Source of the DNA: JAKLFA01 sp038222225
GTDB lineage: Bacteria; Omnitrophota; Gorgyraeia; Zapsychrales; JANLHA01
DNA length: 18,292 bases
Assembly (NCBI GenBank): GCA_038222225.1
Contig: JBBRHV010000044.1
Coordinates: forward strand, 1 to 18,292
Direction: 5' to 3'
The number at the start of each line of letters is the position of its first letter. Within the stretch, counting starts at the first letter, position 1. Under the pieces are notes generated by a model. It did no database searches. It was not told the origin of the DNA and worked only from the letters and a program-made list of their open reading frames with translations. The position numbers and the translations under genes were made by a program. Positions 1 through 6,493 of this stretch are shown here, in pieces.

Positions 1-1
1 T

Positions 2-208
2 CAAGGGGAGGGGATTTTGTTTGATATGACAGGCATGGAGCCGCTGCTCAATATGGATATTCAGGGGTTCAGCCCGGTCATTATTGATATTGTACCGATC
101 AACAGCGTGTTGCTGATCCTGGGGTTAGCGGATCCGTTAGAAAAAGGCATCAAGTTTGGCACAGAAGAGGCGCAACAAGGCCTTCAGCTGTCGCGGGTGG
201 ATTCGTAG
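2..208 (+). CDS. 3' end of an unrecognised protein (partial)
   Basis: An open frame runs in from the left edge of the window and stops at TAG 206-208, giving about 68 C-terminal residues. The first ATG or TTG codons seen (TTG 17, ATG 26) need not be the start, because the frame is open to the window edge. The visible part is mildly hydrophobic in the middle (PVIIDIVPINSVLLILGLAD) and ends in a charged, polar tail. I do not recognise a family or motif. No terminator with a T-run follows. The next gene starts from its own promoter at 280, so the two are probably separate units. Coding status is likely but rests only on the open frame and plausible composition. Confidence 0.5.
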   Translation, partial: QGEGILFDMTGMEPLLNMDIQGFSPVIIDIVPINSVLLILGLADPLEKGIKFGTEEAQQGLQLSRVDS

Positions 209-279
209 TATCAGACGCGGATAGACCTTGACCGGTAAAGGCTTGGAAATTCAAGGGTTAATGATGTAGCTCCGGTACC

Positions 280-308
280 TTGACAGGGCATAATGAACAT
301 GCTATTAT
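280..308 (+). promoter_or_regulatory. Sigma-70-type promoter of the abiE pair
   Basis: TTGACA (280-285) and TATTAT (303-308) are separated by exactly 17 bases, so the -35 is perfect and the -10 matches at five of six positions. Transcription would begin near 315, only 15 bases before ATG 330 and 39 before ATG 354. It lies just upstream of the antitoxin gene in the right orientation. Confidence 0.7.
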
Positions 309-319
309 TGTTTCACAAG

Positions 320-337
320 ATATACAATAATGTATAT
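320..337 (+). promoter_or_regulatory. Palindrome at the abiE transcription start, candidate AbiEi operator
   Basis: A perfect inverted repeat, ATATACA (320-326), spacer ATAA, TGTATAT (331-337), sits about 12 bases downstream of the -10 box and covers the upstream ATG at 330. AbiEi-type antitoxins are known to repress their own promoters by binding inverted repeats. The position fits an autoregulatory operator. The repeat is AT-rich and short, so chance is possible. Confidence 0.5.
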
Positions 338-353
338 TTACAGAGATGATAAT

Positions 354-959
354 ATGCAATTTCAACACACCTATAAAGAGCTCATTCAAAAAAAATACTA
401 CATCTTTTCTTTTGAAGATATCTGTGTTCTTTACCCCTTAGAAAAGCGGGAGCACCTCCGGCAATACCTGTGCCGATGGAAAAAACAAGGATGGATCGGC
501 TCCTTAAAAAGAGGGCTTTATGAATTGACATTCCCCGAACAGAGAGATATCCCCGATCTTTTTATCGCCAATAAAATGTATGCCCCATCGTATGTTTCAC
601 TGGAGACCGCCCTTTCGTATTACAGCATGATCCCTGAGGTCTCCATGGCCGTCACATCCGTGACCGCCAAGACCACGCGGCAGTTTAAAAATACACATGG
701 ACTTTTTATCTATCGAAGTATTTGTTCTGAAGCCTTCCGCGGCTATATGATCGAGAAACACGACGGCGTTGATATTTTGATCGCCGAGCCTGAAAAAGCA
801 CTCATCGATTATCTGTATTTTAAATCCCTGTCCGCGCAGAAATTTGATAAAGAGGCGGAACGGATCGATATGAAACGTGTTGACCGTCTGAACGCCCAAA
901 AGCTTGAGCGTTATGCACAGCTCTACGGTCTTAATGTCAAGGAGATGCTTTATGCTTGA
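354..959 (+). CDS. abiEi: AbiEi-type antitoxin, winged-helix repressor of a type IV TA pair
   Basis: About 201 residues. The N-terminal part (roughly 12-55) looks like a winged helix-turn-helix: FSFEDICVLYP, a helix with HLRQYLCRWKKQGWI, then a wing RGLYEL. The next region has the typical AbiEi signature PSYVSLETALSYYSMIPE followed by VTSVTAKTTRQF and a GLFIYRSI strand. The C-terminal part carries IAEPEKALIDYLYF, also typical of the family. In characterised AbiE systems this protein counteracts the toxin without binding it stably and represses the operon. I prefer ATG 354 because ATG 330 lies inside the palindrome and only about 15 bases from the predicted transcript start; using 330 would add eight residues. 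Ribosome-binding sequence is weak (AGAG 342-345). The gene overlaps the toxin gene by 8 bases. Confidence 0.85.
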   Translation: MQFQHTYKELIQKKYYIFSFEDICVLYPLEKREHLRQYLCRWKKQGWIGSLKRGLYELTFPEQRDIPDLFIANKMYAPSYVSLETALSYYSMIPEVSMAVTSVTAKTTRQFKNTHGLFIYRSICSEAFRGYMIEKHDGVDILIAEPEKALIDYLYFKSLSAQKFDKEAERIDMKRVDRLNAQKLERYAQLYGLNVKEMLYA

Positions 960-1755
960 GAAGCAAGAACTCATCCGGGAGGCGCAGCAAAGAGATATGC
1001 CGCCGGGAAAGATGCGGGGCATTCTGCGTGAATATTTACAAATCCTGATCTTAAGAGAACTGTATAAGCTTCCGCAAGGCAAGAGCCTGTGCTTTACCGG
1101 CGGAACATATTTACGGCTTGTCCACCGGATCAAGAGATTCTCCGAAGACCTTGATTTTAACACGGACGAGATTACCCAAGACACTTTTGAGAATCTCATG
1201 AAACAAATTCAGCAGAGGCTTAAACATGAAGGCCTGAGCGCGGCCATTGCCTTTCGGCATTGGGACAATATTCTGGCCGGTGAGTTTGTCTTTCCGGATG
1301 TTGAACAACAGTACGGCATCTTTTCTGTGAATCAGCGCAAAGAAGGGATCGTCATCAAATTTGAAACAAACAGGCCGCAATGGGGCATCAAGACGGAATC
1401 TTTGCTGGTCTCGGGATTCGGGAATATGTTTCCGGTTGTTTGTACTGAGCGGGGCGCTCTGTTCGCGGACAAGATCGATGCCTTGATCAAGAAAAACCGG
1501 GCACGGCATTTATTTGATATTATGTTCATGCTGTCCCACAATTACTCGATTGATCTAAACGTGGCAAACGCGCTCGGTATGACGGGACCACTCTTGGAAC
1601 TCATTCTTTCGAGGGTAGCGTCGTTATCTGAAGACCAGCTTCAACAATTCGCTGAACAATTAAGACCGTTTTTGTTTGAGGAAAGCGAAGCAGATCTGAT
1701 CGCGCACGCGAAGACCATTATCCTGCAGTTGATCGAGAATTATCAAAGGCGATAA
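952..1755 (+). CDS. abiEii: AbiEii-type nucleotidyltransferase toxin
   Basis: 267 residues from ATG 952. The nucleotidyltransferase signature is plain: GGT at 50-52, then RFSEDLDF with acidic D66 and D68 as the expected metal ligands. A later motif FADKIDALIKKNRARHLFDI matches the conserved Lys/Arg/Asp region of this toxin family. AbiEii-like toxins transfer nucleotides, in studied members to tRNA acceptor ends, and cause abortive infection or growth arrest. The chosen start has a good AAGGAG (939-944) seven bases upstream and gives the 8-base overlap ATGCTTGA with the antitoxin, which suggests translational coupling. An upstream ATG at 904 lies deep within the antitoxin gene and is less likely. 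All catalytic residues seem intact, so the pair may be active. Phage defence is inferred from the family, not shown here. Confidence 0.88.
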   Translation: MLEKQELIREAQQRDMPPGKMRGILREYLQILILRELYKLPQGKSLCFTGGTYLRLVHRIKRFSEDLDFNTDEITQDTFENLMKQIQQRLKHEGLSAAIAFRHWDNILAGEFVFPDVEQQYGIFSVNQRKEGIVIKFETNRPQWGIKTESLLVSGFGNMFPVVCTERGALFADKIDALIKKNRARHLFDIMFMLSHNYSIDLNVANALGMTGPLLELILSRVASLSEDQLQQFAEQLRPFLFEESEADLIAHAKTIILQLIENYQRR

Positions 1756-1800
1756 GATTGATACATGATGTCAGACCCTGATCAGTTGGTGAAAATTTTT

Positions 1801-1828
1801 AACTTCGTAGGTTACAACTTCGTAGGTT
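1801..1828 (+). repeat. Two direct copies of AACTTCGTAGGTT
   Basis: The 13-mer AACTTCGTAGGTT occurs at 1801-1813 and again at 1816-1828, a 15-base period, just upstream of the prfB promoter. The second copy can form a small hairpin with AACCT (1832-1836). It could be a protein-binding pair of sites or part of an interspersed element; nothing in the sequence decides. Confidence 0.6.
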
Positions 1829-1839
1829 GGAAACCTGTC

Positions 1840-1867
1840 TTGACCGGCAGGAGGCTTATGTTATAAT
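1840..1867 (+). promoter_or_regulatory. Strong sigma-70-type promoter upstream of prfB
   Basis: TTGACC (1840-1845) and a perfect TATAAT (1862-1867) are separated by 16 bases. Transcription should begin near 1874, giving a leader of about 155 bases before the prfB ATG at 2029. It is the only clear promoter before the closely spaced genes that run to about 11536. Confidence 0.7.
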
Positions 1868-1909
1868 ATCTCGCCATTACAATCTAAAATACTTATTTAT
1901 ATGGAGCAG

Positions 1910-2018
1910 CGTGGATTGAAGTCCACGGTTCCTGTGTTTTCGAGATTCCGCCCTGCGGAATCCCGACCGGAACGCCTTCCATGTCCCATCTGAAGATGGG
2001 GTGTTCCGGCGTCGGGAT
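1910..2018 (+). promoter_or_regulatory. Highly structured prfB leader with three hairpins, unknown element
   Basis: Three stems can be read directly. Stem 1 is CGTGGAT (1910-1916) with GTCCACG (1921-1927), loop TGAA, one wobble pair. Stem 2 is a perfect GATTCCGC (1944-1951), CCT, GCGGAATC (1955-1962). Stem 3 is long: ATCCCGAC (1960-1967) with GTCGGGAT (2011-2018), continuing as CGGAAC (1968-1973) with GTTCCG (2003-2008), and capped by an inner CCCATC-TGAA-GATGGG hairpin (1985-2000). Stems 2 and 3 share bases 1960-1962. The structure ends 11 bases before the prfB ATG, where it could affect ribosome access. It matches no riboswitch I recognise. It could be a regulatory leader or a palindromic repeat element that landed between promoter and gene. 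Confidence 0.6.
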
Positions 2019-2028
2019 AGATATTACA

Positions 2029-3120
2029 ATGTTTGATCAAATTAAAGAAAAAGCTAAGGCTTTTCGCGAAAAACTCTTTCAGTTGCGGGATTTTTTTAAT
2101 CTGACGGAGAAGTCTGCCCGCATGGAAGTGCTGCAGGAAAAGCTAAACGCCTCGGATTTCTGGAACAGTCAGGAAGCCGCCAATAAAGTCTTGTCCGAAC
2201 TCAAGTATCTCAAATCCGTTGTTGAGCCTTTTGAAAGTCTTCTGCAGAAAGTAGATGATTTTGATGAACTGGCCGATATCTGTTCTGAAGATGCCGATTC
2301 ATTAGCGGAAGTCTACCGGGACCTGTGCGCGTTGGAACCGGAATTGACGGACCTGGAAACCCGTTCTTTTTTAGGCGGGAAGTTTGATAAGAATAATGTC
2401 ATTTTAAGCATCAATGCCGGAGCCGGCGGGACCGAATCCTGTGACTGGGCCAGCATGCTGTTGCGTATGTATACGCGGTTTGCGGATTTGAATAAGTTTA
2501 AGGTGCGCATGGTGGATGAGCTGCATGGGGAAGAGGCGGGCATTAAAAATGTGACGCTCAATATTGAAGGTGAGATGGCCTACGGACTTTTAAAAAGTGA
2601 GAAAGGCGTTCATCGCCTGGTGCGGATCTCGCCTTTTGATTCCAATAAGCGCCGGCACACCTCCTTTGCCTCGGTGGATGTGATCCCGGAAGTGGATGAG
2701 GACGCCGAGATCGAGGTTGATCTAGACGACTTGCGTATTGATATTTTCCGTTCTTCGGGCCCGGGCGGACAGAGCGTGAACACGACCGACTCAGCGGTGC
2801 GCATTACGCATCTTCCCAGCGGGATCGTGGCTCAGTGCCAGAATGAGCGTTCCCAGCTGCAGAACAAGACCATGGCCATGAAAATTTTAAAGGCCCGGCT
2901 CTATGAGAAGCGACGCCAGGAACAGGAAGCGGTCCTGGCCAAAGAGTACGGCCAGAAACAAAGAATCGAATGGGGAAGCCAAATCCGTTCGTATGTCATG
3001 CACCCATATTCGATGGTGAAAGACCATCGCACCGATGTTGAGACCGGCAACGTGCAGAAAATTATGGATGGGGATATTACGATGTTTATTGAAGCGTTTT
3101 TACGCTGGAAACCAGAATAA
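2029..3120 (+). CDS. prfB: Peptide chain release factor 2
   Basis: 363 residues, normal for RF2. It releases finished peptides from ribosomes at UGA and UAA stop codons. The stop-recognition tripeptide SPF is at 201-203 and the catalytic GGQ at 246-248, in the usual context GPGGQSVNTTDSAVR. The N-terminal helical domain (about 1-110) is followed by the codon-recognition and catalytic domains. Most bacterial prfB genes have an in-frame UGA near codon 25 read by +1 frameshifting; here the equivalent place (FNLTEKSARM) is open in one frame with no UGA, so that control is absent. I start at ATG 2029 because MFDQIKEKAK aligns with RF2 N-termini; an in-frame ATG at 1981 lies within the leader hairpin. 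The ribosome-binding sequence is weak. secA follows after nine bases. Confidence 0.95.
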   Translation: MFDQIKEKAKAFREKLFQLRDFFNLTEKSARMEVLQEKLNASDFWNSQEAANKVLSELKYLKSVVEPFESLLQKVDDFDELADICSEDADSLAEVYRDLCALEPELTDLETRSFLGGKFDKNNVILSINAGAGGTESCDWASMLLRMYTRFADLNKFKVRMVDELHGEEAGIKNVTLNIEGEMAYGLLKSEKGVHRLVRISPFDSNKRRHTSFASVDVIPEVDEDAEIEVDLDDLRIDIFRSSGPGGQSVNTTDSAVRITHLPSGIVAQCQNERSQLQNKTMAMKILKARLYEKRRQEQEAVLAKEYGQKQRIEWGSQIRSYVMHPYSMVKDHRTDVETGNVQKIMDGDITMFIEAFLRWKPE

Positions 3121-3129
3121 GGAACAGCC

Positions 3130-6117
3130 ATGTTTGATTTTTTAATACGAAATTTTGCTGTAAAAAACGCCCAGCGTGCGGTTGACCGCCTGGAGCCCAA
3201 AGTCAATATTCATGTCCCCTATGATATTCCGTTGCCGTCGATTTCAATGATCAAGCGGATGGCCGCGACGGTTTCATTGATCAACGGGTTTGAAGCTGAG
3301 ATGCTGAATGCTTCCGACGTGGACTTGAAGGCGAAGTCCGGCCAGCTGCGTGAGCGTTATCGCCAGGCGGTTCAGGAGAAGCAGTCTGAATTAGATCAGG
3401 CAGAGGCTCAATATATGAAGGCGGAGTCCAATGATCTGCGCGAAGAGATCTCACTGCGTTTAGAAAAGATCAACGCGGAATTTAAAGTTGTCAAAACCAA
3501 GTCGTTGAAGGACCTTCTGCCGGAAGCCTTTGCCCTGGTGAGAGAATCCAGCCGCCGTGTTTTGGGATTGCGTCATTATGATGTTCAGCTTGTCGGGGGC
3601 ATGATCCTTCACGAAGGCAACATCGCGGAGATGGCCACTGGTGAAGGGAAAACTCTGGTGTGTACCGCTTCGGTTTATCTGAACGCCTTAACAGGCGAAG
3701 GCGTGCATGTGGTCACGGTCAATGATTACCTGGCTCAGCGTGACCGGGATTGGATGGGACCGATCTATGAATTTTTGGGCCTTTCGGTCGGGGTGATCGT
3801 TCATAATATAACCCCGCCGCAGCGTCAAGCAGCCTACGGTAGTGATATTACCTACGGGACCAACAATGAGTTCGGGTTTGATTATTTGCGGGACAATATG
3901 GTGAGTTACCGGCGGGAGATGGTTCAGCGCAAACATCATTACGCGGTGGTGGATGAGGTTGATAGTATTCTGGTTGATGAGGCGCGTACGCCTTTGATCA
4001 TTTCCGGCCCGGCCGAGGCGGCGACCACGACCTACTATCAGGCCCATGAGATCGCACGGGGCATGAAAGGGATCCGTTTGACCGAAGGCGATGAGATCGA
4101 GGCCAAGCATCGCGGCGAGGAACTGGATGACCTGACCAAGGGATATGATTATGTTTCGGATGAAAAAGGAAAATCCGTTTCGCTCACCGAACAGGGTGAG
4201 GAAAAGGCCTCACGCGCTTTCGGCATCGATAACATGCATGACATGGAAACCGTGGAATACCGCCATCACATTTTGCAGGCCCTGAAGGCCAAGGAATTTT
4301 TCAAGCGTGACGTTGACTATGTGGTCCGTGACGGAGAAGTGATTATTGTGGATGAATTTACCGGGCGCATGATGCCTGGCCGGCGCTGGTCAGACGGTTT
4401 GCACCAGGCGGTCGAAGCGAAAGAAGGTATTAAGATCGAGCGGGAGAACCAAACGCTGGCGACCATCACATTCCAAAATTATTTCCGCATGTATGAAAAG
4501 CTGGCCGGCATGACCGGTACGGCCTACACCGAAGCCAATGAGTTCAAGGAGATTTACAAGCTGGAAACGGTGGTGCTTCCCAGCAACCGCCCGCTGCAGC
4601 GTAAAAATTTCAATGACTGCATTTATAAAACCGTGCGGGAAAAATATCAGGCGGTCGTGGATGAAATTGATGAGTTTTACCGGCGGGGACAACCGGTTCT
4701 GGTGGGAACCATTTCCATTGAGAAATCTGAAATTCTTTCGTCTTTGCTCAAACAGCGGGGCATTGACCATCAGGTTTTAAATGCCAAATATCACGAACGT
4801 GAAGCGCAGATCGTGTCGCAGGCCGGGCGGTTCAAGGCGGTGACCATTGCCACGAACATGGCGGGCCGCGGAACGGATATTGTGCTGGGAGGAAATGCTG
4901 ATTTTCTGGAGCGAAGCCTGGCCCAAGAAGAACGCGGTTCAGAGGAAAGTGAAGAAGCTCATCAAAGGCGGGTGAAGAAATTTTTGGAAGAATTCCGCGC
5001 GCAGACCCTTCAGGAACATGAGCGCGTGGTTGAGCTTGGCGGCCTGCATGTGTTGGGGACCGAGCGCCATGAATCACGGCGTATTGATAATCAGTTGCGG
5101 GGGCGTTCCGGTCGTCAGGGCGATCCGGGTTCATCAAAATTTTTCATTTCACTGGAAGATGACCTGATGCGCTTATTCGGCGGGGACCGGCTGATGGGCA
5201 TTATGGATAAGCTCGGCGCTGAAGAAGGCCAACTGTTGGAACATCCGTTGATCAGCCGTTCGATCAGTATCGCGCAAAAGCGCGTGGAAGGATTCAATTT
5301 TGAGATCCGTAAACAGCTGATCGAGTACGACAACGTGATGAACAAACAGCGGGAGGCGATCTACGGATTGCGCCGCAGTATTTTGGAAAGCGAAAGCGTC
5401 AAAGACCGCATCCTGGAAATTATCGCCTTGTCTTCTGACCAGACGGTTGAAAAATATTTATACGCCGGAAACCCGGAAGCGGAATGGGATTGGAACGGAT
5501 TGATCCTGTTTCTGAAGACCGCGTTTCATTGTGACGTGTCTGTTCACAGCGAAGCACTTCAGGGCAAAACATATGAACAGACCCAGGATACGGTTCGGGC
5601 GATGCTGCTGCAGGTCTATGACTTCAAGGAGAAAGACCTGGGGGCAGAGGCTGTGCGCAGCATGGAAAAAATGGTGTTTCTCAATACGATCGACGTTAAA
5701 TGGAAAGATCATCTTTACGCGATGGATCAGCTGCGGGGAAGCGTGGGACTGCGGGCGTATGGGCAGCGTGACCCGATCTTGGAGTATAAGCGGGAAGGGT
5801 TTGAAATGTTTCAAATGATGTTTGCCTCGATCTATCAGGAAGTCGCGGAGCTTGTTTTCAAATTGCGTCCTGTTTTGCAACAAACCCGCATGAAGGGGGT
5901 TTTTGATTCTGTGCCGCAAAACCTGATCCATAATGATTTTTCAAGTCTGGACCGTAATCAGGTGCAGGCGGCGGCACCTCAGGCGTTCGGTGCTCAGAAG
6001 GCAGAGGAAGCGCCGTCCAAACCGCAGCCGGTTCAGCGTTCCGGCGAGAAGGTCGGGCGTAATGACCCCTGCCCTTGCGGCAGTGGTAAGAAGTATAAAA
6101 AGTGCTGCGGAGGATAG
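3130..6117 (+). CDS. secA: Preprotein translocase ATPase SecA
   Basis: 995 residues. SecA drives unfolded secretory proteins through SecYEG using ATP. Walker A MATGEGKT is at 168-175 and Walker B DEVDSILVDEART begins at 275. Further family blocks are EGVHVVTVNDYLAQRD, ITYGTNNEFGFDYLRDNM, AGMTGTAYTEANEF, TNMAGRGTDIVLGG and ESRRIDNQLRGRSGRQGD. The tail DPCPCGSGKKYKKCC supplies zinc ligands C981, C983, C992 and C993, the SecB/ribosome-binding end. Compared with E. coli SecA, the region before Walker A is longer: residues about 78-125 form a charged, probably coiled-coil insertion where E. coli has only a few residues, and the extreme N-terminus is also extended. The start follows prfB by nine bases with AAGGAA (3119-3124) as ribosome site, overlapping the prfB stop, so the two are surely cotranscribed. 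Confidence 0.97.
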   Translation: MFDFLIRNFAVKNAQRAVDRLEPKVNIHVPYDIPLPSISMIKRMAATVSLINGFEAEMLNASDVDLKAKSGQLRERYRQAVQEKQSELDQAEAQYMKAESNDLREEISLRLEKINAEFKVVKTKSLKDLLPEAFALVRESSRRVLGLRHYDVQLVGGMILHEGNIAEMATGEGKTLVCTASVYLNALTGEGVHVVTVNDYLAQRDRDWMGPIYEFLGLSVGVIVHNITPPQRQAAYGSDITYGTNNEFGFDYLRDNMVSYRREMVQRKHHYAVVDEVDSILVDEARTPLIISGPAEAATTTYYQAHEIARGMKGIRLTEGDEIEAKHRGEELDDLTKGYDYVSDEKGKSVSLTEQGEEKASRAFGIDNMHDMETVEYRHHILQALKAKEFFKRDVDYVVRDGEVIIVDEFTGRMMPGRRWSDGLHQAVEAKEGIKIERENQTLATITFQNYFRMYEKLAGMTGTAYTEANEFKEIYKLETVVLPSNRPLQRKNFNDCIYKTVREKYQAVVDEIDEFYRRGQPVLVGTISIEKSEILSSLLKQRGIDHQVLNAKYHEREAQIVSQAGRFKAVTIATNMAGRGTDIVLGGNADFLERSLAQEERGSEESEEAHQRRVKKFLEEFRAQTLQEHERVVELGGLHVLGTERHESRRIDNQLRGRSGRQGDPGSSKFFISLEDDLMRLFGGDRLMGIMDKLGAEEGQLLEHPLISRSISIAQKRVEGFNFEIRKQLIEYDNVMNKQREAIYGLRRSILESESVKDRILEIIALSSDQTVEKYLYAGNPEAEWDWNGLILFLKTAFHCDVSVHSEALQGKTYEQTQDTVRAMLLQVYDFKEKDLGAEAVRSMEKMVFLNTIDVKWKDHLYAMDQLRGSVGLRAYGQRDPILEYKREGFEMFQMMFASIYQEVAELVFKLRPVLQQTRMKGVFDSVPQNLIHNDFSSLDRNQVQAAAPQAFGAQKAEEAPSKPQPVQRSGEKVGRNDPCPCGSGKKYKKCCGG

Positions 6118-6183
6118 GTATATTGGGGCAGACCTAAAATAAGTCGTGTCTGATACGATTTGGGATAGAAAAGGATATTTATT

Positions 6184-6432
6184 GTGTGGGGTATTGTTCT
6201 TGTTTCCATCACAATCGTCATGCTCGGTATCGTTTATTTTAATGAGGGATGGAAGTCCGCATTAAAGTATGTGGGGTATTTTATTTTAGTCGGATTTGTT
6301 TTAGGGGGAGTGGTGGCGGGTTTAAATGTTGGCTATGAAAATCGAGGGGCAATAAGTTTTCTGTTTTGGGGCGGATTTACGTTATTTCTTTTTTTCCATA
6401 ATTTAAATGAAGGACATATTGGGCATTTGTAA
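6184..6432 (+). CDS. Small membrane protein, unknown
   Basis: 82 residues from GTG 6184, preceded by AAGG (6171-6174) at nine bases. Three hydrophobic segments can be seen: about 2-19 (GIVLVSITIVMLGIVYF), 27-50 (YVGYFILVGFVLGGVVAGLNV) and 57-75 (ISFLFWGGFTLFLFFHNL). The glycine-rich second segment may be a re-entrant or packed helix. I recognise no family. It sits between secA and lnt in the same direction with short gaps (66 and 61 bases), so it is probably cotranscribed with them, but context alone does not give a role in export or lipoprotein maturation. Confidence 0.6.
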   Translation: MWGIVLVSITIVMLGIVYFNEGWKSALKYVGYFILVGFVLGGVVAGLNVGYENRGAISFLFWGGFTLFLFFHNLNEGHIGHL

Positions 6433-6493
6433 TTGAGGTTTTTGGAGACGCGCTTCTAATTCCGCAAAAGCATGAAATGTGCAAAAGTAACGC

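Noticed and set aside
904..951. Longer start for the AbiEii toxin at ATG 904
   Set aside because: It lies within the antitoxin gene, has no ribosome site, and would add residues not typical of the family; ATG 952 has AAGGAG and the usual short overlap.
1756..1800. Terminator after abiE
   Set aside because: There is a T-rich AAAATTTTT run near 1796, but the preceding stem is only about three pairs.
1981..2028. Longer start for prfB at ATG 1981
   Set aside because: The codon is buried in the third leader stem-loop region, and RF2 proteins begin like MFDQI, which matches ATG 2029.
1991..2031. Frameshift joining the upstream frame to prfB
   Set aside because: A +1 shift at the UGA leads into a frame that stops at 2034-2036 and does not reach prfB. 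A -1 shift would be needed and no slippery heptamer is present.
5531..5818. Plus-strand frame overlapping secA
   Set aside because: It is a shifted frame within well-conserved SecA coding sequence and has no independent ribosome site or family resemblance.
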